Shown: positions 42,699 through 54,062, counted from the first letter of the stretch. The stretch is 64,000 nt of DNA from PFJX01 sp040751755 (GCA_040751755.1 JBFMHC010000009.1:62001-126000), one strand, 5' to 3'. Made by a program: numbers and translations. Notes: generated from the sequence alone by a model not told the origin.

Positions 42699-43466
42699 TC
42701 ACTGGGCAGGACAGGTATCGAGCCGCCCCTCCTGCCAGCACAGCTTGCGCGGGACGAGTTGCCTGCCCGCGGGCCGCTTGGACGCCGGGCGCGCCGTGGC
42801 TGAGGCCGCGGGTTTCGCCGGCGCGGCTTTCTTCGCCTGCGGCCGCTTCTTCGCGGCGGAGACCGGCGTGGCGGACTTTCGCGCCACCGGCACCGGCGGC
42901 ATCTCCGTCGACGGATATTTCGCCTGTTCCGCCCCCAGCCTGGTCAGGTCCGCGATGCGCCGGGCAAGCCTGAGGACGGCGGCATCGTCCCCCTCCCTCG
43001 CCGCCTCGCGGGCCGCATCGAGCGCCGTCTCCGCCGGCACCCAGAGGGTGAAGGCGGCGCGCGCCGCCTGCACGGCCGCTTCCGCCTGCGCCAGCGCCTG
43101 AGCGGCCTCCTCGCTCAGCACGGGCTTCGCGACCACGTCATGCGCGGCAGGTACCGCCGCGGGTGCAGGTACCGCCGCGGGTGCGGGTACCGCCACGGGT
43201 GCAGGCGCCGCCACGGGTGCAGGAGACTGGAATTGTGGGAACAGGGCGAAAGGCCACGGGATGACCGGGAATGTCCTCGGCACCTGCAGGGGCTGCAGGT
43301 AGGGGTTCTGTGCCGGGGCGACGTAACCCGGCGCCGGGATGACGAACGCCGGCAAGACCGGCTGGGGATACACGGCATAAGGCCACGGCGGTACCGGATA
43401 GTCCGCGGCCACGGCCGCGCAGGCCGGCCCCAACAAGGCAAAAACGATCGAGAGCGTGAAGCGCAT
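42699..43466 (-). CDS. Exported Pro/Ala-rich protein
   Basis: 255 residues: signal peptide MRFTLSIVFALLGPACAAVAA, a Pro/Tyr-rich part (PVPPWPYAVYPQPVLPAFV), a run of PAPxAV repeats, a helical Ala-rich stretch (EEAAQALAQAEAAVQAARAAF) and a Lys/Ala/Pro-rich basic tail. Low complexity prevents family assignment; it looks like an envelope or periplasm-spanning linker protein. The polyproline content makes it a likely client of the modified EF-P encoded at 35.7 kb. Confidence 0.7.
   Translation of the reverse strand: MRFTLSIVFALLGPACAAVAADYPVPPWPYAVYPQPVLPAFVIPAPGYVAPAQNPYLQPLQVPRTFPVIPWPFALFPQFQSPAPVAAPAPVAVPAPAAVPAPAAVPAAHDVVAKPVLSEEAAQALAQAEAAVQAARAAFTLWVPAETALDAAREAAREGDDAAVLRLARRIADLTRLGAEQAKYPSTEMPPVPVARKSATPVSAAKKRPQAKKAAPAKPAASATARPASKRPAGRQLVPRKLCWQEGRLDTCPAQ
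43151..43222 (-). repeat. Four tandem 18-bp repeats in the Pro/Ala-rich gene
   Basis: Units GTACCGCCGCGGGTGCAG-like at 43151, 43169, 43187 and 43205 differ by one to three bases each. They encode PAPxAV blocks. Copy number may vary between strains without breaking the frame. Confidence 0.85.
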
Positions 43467-43677
43467 TTGATTTTCCCGTTGCGTGAGATGACCAACCCGC
43501 CCCCTGTCCTTGCCGGGCGGCCTCCGAAATATTCTTCTCGTCCGACGACACACGACCTGCCATGTCGCGGAAGGCGTAGCCATTTTGCCGCAAATCCCCG
43601 CGCATGGCGCACGGTCCGGGAACACGGGCATCAGGGCCCGTCTGGGCAGGCAGCACCCCCGAGCGGGGGGCCATCCA

Positions 43678-43710
43678 GGTCCGGTGGCCTATCGTTCCGG
43701 CCACCGGACC
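43678..43710 (-). terminator. Strong 12-bp hairpin after clpB
   Basis: GGTCCGGTGGCC and GGCCACCGGACC pair perfectly with a 9-nt loop, 8 nt past the clpB stop. There is no U-tract, so it may stabilise the 3' end or need Rho. The rest of 43467-43717 holds no supported gene. Confidence 0.55.
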
Positions 43711-43717
43711 GGCAGAG

Positions 43718-46315
<2,598 letters not shown>

Positions 46316-46348
46316 GGCGGACTCCAGATTCGGTTGATTGGCTCGAAG

Positions 46349-46374
46349 GTGGGGAGGACCGGGGGGATTTCAAT
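46349..46374 (-). promoter_or_regulatory. Sigma32 heat-shock promoter of clpB
   Basis: On the minus strand ATTGAA (46374-46369) and CCCCAC (46354-46349) are 14 bp apart. This fits the CTTGAA-N13/15-CCCCAT heat-shock consensus, and the site lies about 34 nt upstream of the clpB ATG. Confidence 0.7.
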
Positions 46375-46481
46375 GCCCCTACCGTGGCGCGGGTCAGTCG
46401 GGGTTTCGTTAGGCCTGTCGAGAAATCCATCAAACGCGCGCCGCGCGCCGGCGCCGGCGCGGCCGTTATGCACCCAACGAC

Positions 46482-46497
46482 AGGCATGGGAATTGCT
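46482..46497 (+). promoter_or_regulatory. Sigma54-like promoter of the PEP-CTERM gene
   Basis: AGGCAT-GGGAA-TTGCT matches the -24/-12 consensus TGGCAC-N5-TTGCW, with exact GG-N10-GC spacing. It is 33 nt before the ATG. PEP-CTERM genes in floc- and biofilm-forming betaproteobacteria are reported to depend on RpoN with PrsK/PrsR. Confidence 0.6.
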
Positions 46498-46530
46498 ATC
46501 CAACCGAGACTTCCAATACGAGCCGACCGC

Positions 46531-47247
46531 ATGCACGCAAAACGACTCACCCCCCTGCTGTTTCTCGCCACACTGGGCTGCGGCCCGGCCGGTGCCACCG
46601 TGCTCGGCCCCCTGACCGCGGACCCGGGCGCCAGCCAGATCGCCATGGGCAATTTCACGTTCGCGGACAGCGCCATGCCGGACGTCCTGCGCTCGCATAC
46701 CCTGGAGTCCGGCGACCTGCAGGGCCCCGGCATCCTGCAGGCCCTCGCCGACGACAGGCTCACCAGCTACATCGACCCGGACTACCTCGACGACTACGTG
46801 GTGCTCGGCTTCACCGACAATGCCATCCGCAACGGCAGCGGCTACGACCTGGCGATCTTCGAGCTGTGGGCGCCGGAGGCGATCCGCATCTCGCTGTCGG
46901 CCGCCGATCCCGGCATCTGGATCACCCCCGTCTACACCGGCTACAAGACCACCTTCAGCAACGGCTCGACCGGCAAGGTGAACATCGCCTGGCTCGACCT
47001 GAGCGTGCTGGGGGTGGGCAACGATGCATTGGTCACGGAACTGCTCATCGGCGCCACCGGCAGCCTCGCGACCGACGTCAACAACTCGGTGTCCTCGCCC
47101 GAGATCGCCGCCGTCGCCGCCATCAACAATGTACCGGTCGTCGAGACCGTCGCCACGGTACCGGAGCCATCCTCGCTGGGGCTGCTCGGCATCGGCCTCG
47201 CCGGTCTGTTGCTGGGGGCCGCGCGCCGTCCGGCCACGCGCGGCTGA
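46531..47247 (+). CDS. PEP-CTERM sorted exported protein
   Basis: 238 residues: signal peptide MHAKRLTPLLFLATLGCGPAGA, a beta-rich unknown domain (VVLGFTDNAIRNGSGYDLAIFEL, reminiscent of discoidin-like folds) and the sorting tail VPEPSSLGLLGIGLAGLLLG followed by AARR. It should be anchored and cleaved by an exosortase and exposed at the surface. The start is chosen to give a standard signal peptide, and longer in-frame starts cross the promoter. Confidence 0.85.
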   Translation: MHAKRLTPLLFLATLGCGPAGATVLGPLTADPGASQIAMGNFTFADSAMPDVLRSHTLESGDLQGPGILQALADDRLTSYIDPDYLDDYVVLGFTDNAIRNGSGYDLAIFELWAPEAIRISLSAADPGIWITPVYTGYKTTFSNGSTGKVNIAWLDLSVLGVGNDALVTELLIGATGSLATDVNNSVSSPEIAAVAAINNVPVVETVATVPEPSSLGLLGIGLAGLLLGAARRPATRG

Positions 47248-47251
47248 AGCC

Positions 47252-48562
47252 TCAGAGATTTTCCTCGTGCGCCACCCTGGAGGTCTTCCAGGGGTTCCAG
47301 GCATCCAGATAGGAGGCCTTGAACAGCCACTCCATGAGATAGGCGTAGGTACGCACGATGCGCAGGAAATACCCCGTGTAGATCGGCACCAGCGGCAACA
47401 GCCAGACCAGGGCGATCTCCTGCCGGCGCGCGGTATGCCCGTACAAGGCCAGCGAGAGCAGGAACTGGATGCTCGCGGAGGTCAGGTAGAGCAGGAAATT
47501 CACCAGCAGGATCAGCTTCAGGTGCGCGGTCATGAACAGGCCGATCTGCACGATGTAGATCCACCACTTCAGGTCCAGCACGACGTTGAAGAAGATGTTC
47601 TCGAACGAGGACACGAAGTTGCGCAGGCGGAAGTTGCGGTCCGGCACCAGGAAATCCACGTGGCGGCGGGTGCGGAAGCGGATCAGCGAACGGTCCCGGC
47701 GGTAGCGCTGGCGCGCCAGGCGGGCGAAGCTCACCGGCACGTTGGTGTAGCAGATCGCCTCCGGCTCGAACGCCACGTCCAGGTGCAGCTTGCGGATCTT
47801 CATGGTGAGGTCGCCGTCCAGGCCCGGCCCCACGTCCCAGCCGCCCAGGCGCACCAGCAGGTCGCGGCGGAAGGCGCCGAAGGCGCCGGAGACGATGCGC
47901 AGGGTGCCGAGCATGGAATGCACGGTGCGGCCCACGGAGATGCCCTTCATGTACTCGATGGCCTGCAGGCCGCTCGCCAGCGAAGTCTTGAGGTTGGCCA
48001 CTCGCACGTCGCCGGCCACCGCGCCGACGCGCTCGGAGATAAAGAAGGGCAGGAGGATCTTTTCCACCGCGTCCTCGGCCAGGTGCGTGTCGGCGTCCAG
48101 GTGGATGACGTACTCGCCCTTGCTGTAGCGCAGCGCCAGGTTGGCGGCGGAGGCCTTGCCGCCGCGCACGCCGTTGCGGAAGAAGCCCTGGATCCTGCCC
48201 TGGGCGAGCAGGTCGCGGCAGATCGCCGGCGTGTCGTCGGTGGAACCGTCGTCCACCACGATCAATTCCACGTGGCGATAGGTCTGGCGCGCCAGCGATT
48301 CCACCAGGGCGGGGATGTGCGCGCCCTCGTTCTTGCCCGGCGCCATCACCGTCACCAGGGGCCGCTGCGCGAACAGGCGCTGCCGCGCCACCACCCGCTC
48401 CCTGCCGCGCCTGCCGTGACGCGTGATGAAGTAGGAGATCAGGGCCAGGTCGAGCAACAGGTAGCGGGTGAAGTCGAAGAGGATGAAGTACCAGAAGTAC
48501 CTGAGCAGCTCCAGCGCGTCCTTCTGCGCGATGAAGCCGACGACCTCGTCGATCAGGGTCAT
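47252..48562 (-). CDS. GT2-family membrane glycosyltransferase (polysaccharide synthase-like)
   Basis: 436 residues: N-terminal membrane helix (about 20-46), a GT2 catalytic domain and about four C-terminal helices. Catalytic features are VDDGS (Asp104-105), DAD (156-158), LDGD (248-251) and the acceptor/UDP motif QRYRR (285-289), where processive synthases usually have QxxRW. The layout resembles Alg8, HasA and Bcs-type synthases. It is the last gene of a four-gene operon whose other products form a regulator and an envelope channel. The polymer is unknown. Confidence 0.88.
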   Translation of the reverse strand: MTLIDEVVGFIAQKDALELLRYFWYFILFDFTRYLLLDLALISYFITRHGRRGRERVVARQRLFAQRPLVTVMAPGKNEGAHIPALVESLARQTYRHVELIVVDDGSTDDTPAICRDLLAQGRIQGFFRNGVRGGKASAANLALRYSKGEYVIHLDADTHLAEDAVEKILLPFFISERVGAVAGDVRVANLKTSLASGLQAIEYMKGISVGRTVHSMLGTLRIVSGAFGAFRRDLLVRLGGWDVGPGLDGDLTMKIRKLHLDVAFEPEAICYTNVPVSFARLARQRYRRDRSLIRFRTRRHVDFLVPDRNFRLRNFVSSFENIFFNVVLDLKWWIYIVQIGLFMTAHLKLILLVNFLLYLTSASIQFLLSLALYGHTARRQEIALVWLLPLVPIYTGYFLRIVRTYAYLMEWLFKASYLDAWNPWKTSRVAHEENL

Positions 48563-50001
48563 GCCGGGGCCAGGTGCCTGCCGAGCAGGCGCTCGATCAG
48601 GCCATCGCCGCCTCCCTCGCCGTCGAGCGCCAGGTGGTCGGCGACGATGTCCGCGGGGTGCGCGAAGTTGCCGCGCACCAGCGCGTCCAGCCGCTCCGTG
48701 ATGCGCGCCGCCATGCCCGCCGCGCCCTCAGCGGCGGTCTCGGTGGCCAGCACCAGGAACAGCGAGTCGTTGAAGGCGGTGATCACGTCGCTCGGGCGCA
48801 GCGCCGCGCGCAGGATGCGGCCGAACTCGCCGAAGATCTCCTTGGCGCGCGGCCCCGCCTCCATGTAGATGCGGTCGAGGTCGCGCACGTGCAGCATCAC
48901 CAGGCTGCTGTGGCTCAGCTTGTAGCGCCGCGTGCGTTCGATCTCCACCTGCAGGAAGCGCTTGAACACGCCCAGGGGCAGGATCTCCAGCTCGCCCTCC
49001 AGGATGCCGCGGAACAGGTTGTCGAGGCCGTACAGCGCGGCGTTCTGCGCCAGTGCGGTGAGGCCGTAGGACTTGATGGTGCGCTGCCCCAGCCGCTCCG
49101 GCGCGGCGACGCTGCCGCACTGGTAGCAGAGGGTGGAGGTCTCCGGGTCCTGCGTGGTGTGGCGGCAGTCGCTGCAGATGTACACCGACGAGGGCTTGTC
49201 GTAGTCGACGCCGATCTGCCGCAACTCGCGCTCGCACTTCGGGCAGCGCAGGCCGCCACCCTGCTGGAAGTCCTCCATGGGCGCGACGTGCGCGCAGCGG
49301 AAGTGGTGGATCAGGTCCTCGACCTGCAGGTTGGCGCTGTGGCACTGCGGGCAGGACTCGCGGAAGTTGAGGAAGGCCGAGCCGCAGTGGCCGCAATGGT
49401 GGCTGCGGTCGACGAACTCGCCGGCGAGCAGGCGCTGCCCTTCGAGAAAGCCGAGGACGTCGAACACGTTGTCGTCCGGCCGCCCCAGCATCAGGTCCAG
49501 TTCCGGGTAGTGGTAGCCGTGCGGCGAGACCACGTCGTGCATGGGCTGCAGCCGCGCCTCGCGCACGTGCAGGTAGCGCAGGACCTTGAGCGCGAGGTTG
49601 GTGTCCTGCGCCTGGGCGACGTTTTCCAGCAGGGCGATGCGGCTACGGATCGCGGCGATGCGCGCCGCGAACGACTGGTAGTACAGCGTCGCGAAGGCGG
49701 ACTGCGCGGCCACCCCGTCCACCGCCCGCGCCAAATGCCTCGGCAAGGTACCCGCCTCGGGCTCCAGCAATAGGATGGGGACGAGATAGACGGACGGGCG
49801 GGCGTCGCGGCGGATGCGGTGGCAGACCTCGCGCGCCATATCGGCGTCCGCGGCATCGACGATCACCGCGGCGGCGCCCGCGGCGCGCGTGGGGTCGAAG
49901 CCGTCCGGCATCACCTGTTCGGTGCGAAAACCTTCCAGCGACAGCGGCCGCGCGCCGACCAGCAGGAAGCTCGCGGTGTCAGGGTTTGCGTGTTGCGTCA
50001 T
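48559..50001 (-). CDS. TackOD1-type zinc-cysteine regulator with degenerate GGDEF
   Basis: 480 residues: an N-terminal receiver-like region (about 10-110) without a clear phosphoacceptor, then a TackOD1-like Cys-rich domain. CxxC pairs occur at 203/206, 217/220, 253/256, 276/279 and 292/295 around FLNFRESCPQCHS and GVDYDKPSSVYICSDC. A C-terminal GGDEF-like fold carries FNDSLF (about 410-415) at the signature, so cyclase activity is not expected. It overlaps the GT2 gene by 4 nt and probably controls the synthase allosterically or by metal/redox sensing. Confidence 0.82.
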   Translation of the reverse strand: MTQHANPDTASFLLVGARPLSLEGFRTEQVMPDGFDPTRAAGAAAVIVDAADADMAREVCHRIRRDARPSVYLVPILLLEPEAGTLPRHLARAVDGVAAQSAFATLYYQSFAARIAAIRSRIALLENVAQAQDTNLALKVLRYLHVREARLQPMHDVVSPHGYHYPELDLMLGRPDDNVFDVLGFLEGQRLLAGEFVDRSHHCGHCGSAFLNFRESCPQCHSANLQVEDLIHHFRCAHVAPMEDFQQGGGLRCPKCERELRQIGVDYDKPSSVYICSDCRHTTQDPETSTLCYQCGSVAAPERLGQRTIKSYGLTALAQNAALYGLDNLFRGILEGELEILPLGVFKRFLQVEIERTRRYKLSHSSLVMLHVRDLDRIYMEAGPRAKEIFGEFGRILRAALRPSDVITAFNDSLFLVLATETAAEGAAGMAARITERLDALVRGNFAHPADIVADHLALDGEGGGDGLIERLLGRHLAPA

Positions 50002-50023
50002 GCATGCCTTCCTTGTCTCGGCC

Positions 50024-51007
50024 TCAGTCCCAGCTGTGGAAGCGGACCTTCACGTCCAGCTGGTTGTAGCTGCGCCAGTCGATGTCGGCCGGCCGTGCGT
50101 CGGGGCGGATCTGCACCCGCACCAGGGCCTCCAGCGGCTCGTAGCCGCGTGCCAGCCGTTCCTCGTGGTCCAGGGTTGCGGAGTCGATGCGCTCGATCTC
50201 GCCCATGTGCGTCTGGCCGTCGGGCAGCAGGATCTCCAGGCGGCGCCCGGGCTTGAGGCTGGGCAGGTCCTCCAGGGCGAAGTAGGCGACGACCCGCACC
50301 TCGCGCGCATCCTCCAGCACGATGACGGTGTCGCCCTTGTGCGCGAACTCGTGCTCGCCCTTCTCCAGGCGGTAGACGAAACCGTCGAACGGCGAGGCGT
50401 AGGTCATGGCGGCGATCTGCCGGCGGTACACACCCTGCCCCCGCACACCGCCCAGATAGCCCTGCAGGGCGGCGATCTCCTCGGCCAGGCCCGCCGCCTT
50501 GATGCGGTCGGCCGCCAGTTCCTGCGCCAGCGCCGCGTATTCGCGCTGGCGCAGGCGGTCCAGCTCCAGCAGCCTGAGCTGCGCGAGCTGGTCCAGGCGC
50601 GCCTGCCTGTCCGCGATCTCCGTGCGCAACGCGGCCAGCGCGGCGCGCTTGAGGCCGATCTCGCGCCGCACCTTGAGGTCTTCCCACACGGCCTGGTCGC
50701 GCCGGTCCTCCACCACCTCCTGCTCGATGCGGAACAGCGGCTGCCCGCGCCGCACCGCCTCGCCCACGCGCAGCGTCAGGCCACGCAGGATGCCCTCACG
50801 ATCGGTCTGCAGCAGGTGCCGCTGCATCGCCACGTGGCCGCGCGCCTCGACGTAGAGCATGCGCTCCCAGGCATAGGCCAGCAGGTAGGCGAGAAAGGCG
50901 AGCAGCGCGCCGAAGTACAGCAGGCGCACCAGCGACATCGCCGGTTTGCGCGGCGGCTTGCCCTCGGGCAGGGTGGTGAGGTGGCTCTTGCGGTTTCTCA
51001 GTCTCAC
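50024..51007 (-). CDS. HlyD/Alg44-like membrane fusion (adaptor) protein
   Basis: 327 residues: short cytoplasmic basic N-terminus, one membrane helix (about 27-47), a biotinyl-lipoyl-like half (RGLTLRVGEAVRRGQPLFRIE), a coiled coil (about 100-165), the second lipoyl half (MTYASPFDGFVYRLEKGE) and a beta-barrel domain. Such adaptors bridge an inner-membrane synthase or pump to an outer-membrane channel. It overlaps the channel gene by 4 nt. No PilZ domain is visible, unlike Alg44. Confidence 0.88.
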   Translation of the reverse strand: MRLRNRKSHLTTLPEGKPPRKPAMSLVRLLYFGALLAFLAYLLAYAWERMLYVEARGHVAMQRHLLQTDREGILRGLTLRVGEAVRRGQPLFRIEQEVVEDRRDQAVWEDLKVRREIGLKRAALAALRTEIADRQARLDQLAQLRLLELDRLRQREYAALAQELAADRIKAAGLAEEIAALQGYLGGVRGQGVYRRQIAAMTYASPFDGFVYRLEKGEHEFAHKGDTVIVLEDAREVRVVAYFALEDLPSLKPGRRLEILLPDGQTHMGEIERIDSATLDHEERLARGYEPLEALVRVQIRPDARPADIDWRSYNQLDVKVRFHSWD

Positions 51008-53139
51008 TGGCTTCGCTCGATCATGGTCTGGAATTGGGCGAGGTCGTGCACGGCGAAGCGGCGGATCGGGCTCTCGCGGACCACCGCCTGGATGAAGGCT
51101 TCCAGCTCCAGCTCGCCGGCGAAATCCGTGGGCCGCAGCGCCAGCACCAGGCGCTCCGCCGGCACTGTGCGGAAGCGCTGCAGGCGCCGCAGCACCGTCT
51201 CCGGCTTGTCGCTGCCGTAGGCCATCACGTAGATGCGATCCGCATGCGCCGCGAGGGCCTTCGCCTCGGCCTCGTCCAGCAGCGTGGGCAGGGCGACGGA
51301 CAGGGTCTGGCCCGGCTGCCGGGCCTGGGCCAGGCGCCGCAGCAGGCGCTCGAACGCGCCCAGGTAGGCCGCGCGCCGCTCCTTGAAGTCGGCCAGGGCG
51401 TGCGGCTCAACGTCCAGGTGCAGGTGCGGCGCCCGCGCCCACAGCGCCTGTGCCTGCGCGAACGCCTTGTCGGCCTGCTCGGGCCGCGCCCAATCGTTGT
51501 CGCTCGCCATCAGCTCGACGCGCACGCCGGCCTCGCCCGCCAGGCGCAGGAACTCGTCCAGCTTGTCGCGCCGCGTCTTGTGCCCGGCGGAGACGACGAC
51601 GCCGGAGAAGGCCTTGGTCTTGAGCAGGTGCAGCAGCACCGGGTTGGAGAAGCGGTTGAACGCGTCCGACCAGACGTACAGGGCGCGTTCGCCCTCGCGG
51701 CCGCGCGTGACCAGAGGCGTCTGCCCGACCTCGGCGACGAACTCCGGGCGGTAGCCCTGGCCGCTGCGCGCGAACAGCTGCAGCAGGCGCACGTGCAGGT
51801 TCTGCTTCACGTCCAGCATCTCCAGCTGCGTGTCGAGCAGGTCGCGCACCCCCTGCAGCATCTCCGCCAAGCCGCCGCGCTGCGCCGGCGGCAGGTCGTT
51901 CTCGGCGAAGGCGCGGCGCAGCCGCTCCAGGATCAGGGCGCGCTGGTAGTGCAGCTTGATGGCGTCGTCCAGGCGGTACTTGTATTCGTGGTAGAGGCGC
52001 AGGGTCTCGTCGGCATCGCCCGCCTGCGCCTCGGCCTGACGCAGCGCCGGCAGGACCCGCTCGGCGTCGCGCACCGCGTCCCGCCCTTCCGCGAGCGGCA
52101 TGCTGAAGCTCACCCCGGCGACCAGATCCGCCCCCGTGTTGAAGTCGGTGTCCCACTTCAGGCGCGGGTGGACGTAGAAGCGCAGGCGCTTGTCGCGACG
52201 CGGGTCCAGGCGCTGCTCGACGATCTCGCGTTCCAGGCTGGCGACGGCCGGGTAGACGGGGTCCGTGCGGATCGCCGCGAGCAGGGCGTCGATCCGCACG
52301 TCGAGCAGGGGCGGCTCGTCCTGGAAGGCGGCAGCGAGGGCGTCGGCGGCGTCGCCGAGGCCGCGGTTGAATTCGCGGTAGCCGGCCATGAAGTGGCGCG
52401 TGCGCTCCAGGTCGCGCTCCAGGCCGATCACCTCGTCGAGGTTCACGAAGCCGAGGAAGTAGGCCTGGCGATACACCCCAAGCAGGGCGCCAAGCAGTCT
52501 TTCACGCTCGCCCAGCAGCCCGAGCTTGAGCGTGTTGAAGCCGGCGATCAGCCGGCTGTGGCGGCACCCCAGGTTGGCGCCCGCCTCGGCGCGCGCCTGA
52601 CGCGCGTCCAGCAGCGCCCGTTGCAGGCGGTAGCGCCGCGACTCCAGGCGCGCGTCCCACATGCCGTCACGGTAGACCTCCCAGGACAGGCCGGCATAGG
52701 CGGAATGTCCGCCGGAATCGACATCGCCGGTATCCGGGTCGTAGCGTGCCCCCGCCTCGAAGTTCACGCCCCGGTCCCGTTCCAGGGTCTCGCCCTTGAC
52801 ATCGAGCAGGCGCCGCTGCGCCGCCTCGCCGCCGGCATCCGCGCATTGCAGCCCCGCCAGGGCGGAGAACAGCGGGCCGGATTGCGCCGTCCGCGGCCCC
52901 TGCGCCAGCTCGCGGTAGATTTGCACCAGCTGCCCCGCGAGCCCCGGGTCCAGGCGCTCGGCCAGCGCCGGCTCGTTGAGCCAGGGCAGCGCCGGCGCCG
53001 GCAGGGCGCGAGTGGCCGCCTCACCCGCCCACGCGGGAAGGGTTGCCAGGATCAGGGAAAGACGGCACAACGGTCTGGACAGGAAACGCGCCCTGGCAGC
53101 GGGCCGACCGGCCTCAAAGGCGCGGGACAAGCGGGGCAT
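51004..53139 (-). CDS. TolC-like outer-membrane channel fused to a GH18-like TIM barrel
   Basis: 711 residues. After a signal-like N-terminus (LCRLSLILATLPAWAGEA) comes a TolC/OMF-type region to about residue 440. It has two repeats, each a beta-strand (GLSWEVYRDG; GVSFSMPLAEG) followed by long charged coiled coils. From about 455 onward a TIM-barrel-like domain follows, with HLDVEPHA near 573 and IYVMAYG near 637. These resemble the DxE catalytic strand and the MxY strand of GH18-type hydrolases. I know of no named family with this fusion. It could export a polymer and trim or bind it. Confidence 0.75.
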   Translation of the reverse strand: MPRLSRAFEAGRPAARARFLSRPLCRLSLILATLPAWAGEAATRALPAPALPWLNEPALAERLDPGLAGQLVQIYRELAQGPRTAQSGPLFSALAGLQCADAGGEAAQRRLLDVKGETLERDRGVNFEAGARYDPDTGDVDSGGHSAYAGLSWEVYRDGMWDARLESRRYRLQRALLDARQARAEAGANLGCRHSRLIAGFNTLKLGLLGERERLLGALLGVYRQAYFLGFVNLDEVIGLERDLERTRHFMAGYREFNRGLGDAADALAAAFQDEPPLLDVRIDALLAAIRTDPVYPAVASLEREIVEQRLDPRRDKRLRFYVHPRLKWDTDFNTGADLVAGVSFSMPLAEGRDAVRDAERVLPALRQAEAQAGDADETLRLYHEYKYRLDDAIKLHYQRALILERLRRAFAENDLPPAQRGGLAEMLQGVRDLLDTQLEMLDVKQNLHVRLLQLFARSGQGYRPEFVAEVGQTPLVTRGREGERALYVWSDAFNRFSNPVLLHLLKTKAFSGVVVSAGHKTRRDKLDEFLRLAGEAGVRVELMASDNDWARPEQADKAFAQAQALWARAPHLHLDVEPHALADFKERRAAYLGAFERLLRRLAQARQPGQTLSVALPTLLDEAEAKALAAHADRIYVMAYGSDKPETVLRRLQRFRTVPAERLVLALRPTDFAGELELEAFIQAVVRESPIRRFAVHDLAQFQTMIERSQ

Positions 53140-53213
53140 CGGGTAGATAATTCACAACTCGCAACATATCCGTCATATCGGCCCGAAGGGCTATTACTTT
53201 AGATATATCGACC

Positions 53214-54062
53214 ATGCGCCCCGAGCTTGCCCACGCCATCCGTGAAAACGTCGATTCCGCCCTGCGCGAAGACCTGGGCGGTGGCGGTCCCGCCGCCGAC
53301 CTGACCGCGCGACTGATCCCCGCCGGCACCCCGGCGCGCGCGCGCGTCATCACCCGCGAGGACGCCGTGCTGTGCGGCACCGCCTGGTTCGACGCCTGCT
53401 TCCTCGCGCTCGACCCGACAACGCGCATCACCTGGCACGCCGCGGACGGCGCCCGCGTCGAGGCCGGGCAGGCGCTGTGTGAGATCGAGGGCGACGCGCG
53501 CGCCCTGCTCACCGCCGAGCGCCCCGCCCTCAACTTCCTGCAGACCCTCTCCGGCGTGGCCAGCGCGACGCGCCGCCACGTCGACGCCATCGCCGGCACG
53601 CGCGCGCGCATCTACGACACGCGCAAGACCCTGCCGGGCCTGCGCCAGGCGCTGAAATACGCGGTGAAGTGCGGCGGCGGCGAGAACCAGCGCATCGGCC
53701 TGTACGACGGCATCCTCATCAAGGAAAACCACATCGCCGCCGCCGGCGGCATCCGCCCCGCCCTGGAGGCGGCGTTCAGGCTCGCCACACCGGGGGTGAC
53801 GGTGCAGATCGAGGTGGAGAACCTGGCGCAGCTGGAGGAGGCCCTGCAAGCCGGCGCGCGGCTGATCCTGCTCGACAACTTCACGCCGGAGCGGATGCGC
53901 GCCGCGGTGGAACTGAGCGCCGGGCGCGCGCAACTGGAGGCCTCCGGCGGCATCGACCTCGACACCCTGCGCGCCATCGCCGAAACCGGCGTCGACCGCA
54001 TCTCCATCGGCGCCCTCACCAAACACGTGCGCGCGCTGGACCTGTCGATGCGGTTTCTGTAA
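53214..54062 (+). CDS. nadC: Nicotinate-nucleotide pyrophosphorylase (carboxylating)
   Basis: 282 residues with QPRTase motifs: RPALNFLQTLSGVASATRRH, DTRKTLPGLRQALKYAVKCGGGENQR and IKENHIAAAGG. It converts quinolinate to nicotinate mononucleotide in NAD synthesis. It is divergent from the exporter operon; the 74-nt spacer is AT-rich and carries the two promoters. Confidence 0.97.
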   Translation: MRPELAHAIRENVDSALREDLGGGGPAADLTARLIPAGTPARARVITREDAVLCGTAWFDACFLALDPTTRITWHAADGARVEAGQALCEIEGDARALLTAERPALNFLQTLSGVASATRRHVDAIAGTRARIYDTRKTLPGLRQALKYAVKCGGGENQRIGLYDGILIKENHIAAAGGIRPALEAAFRLATPGVTVQIEVENLAQLEEALQAGARLILLDNFTPERMRAAVELSAGRAQLEASGGIDLDTLRAIAETGVDRISIGALTKHVRALDLSMRFL

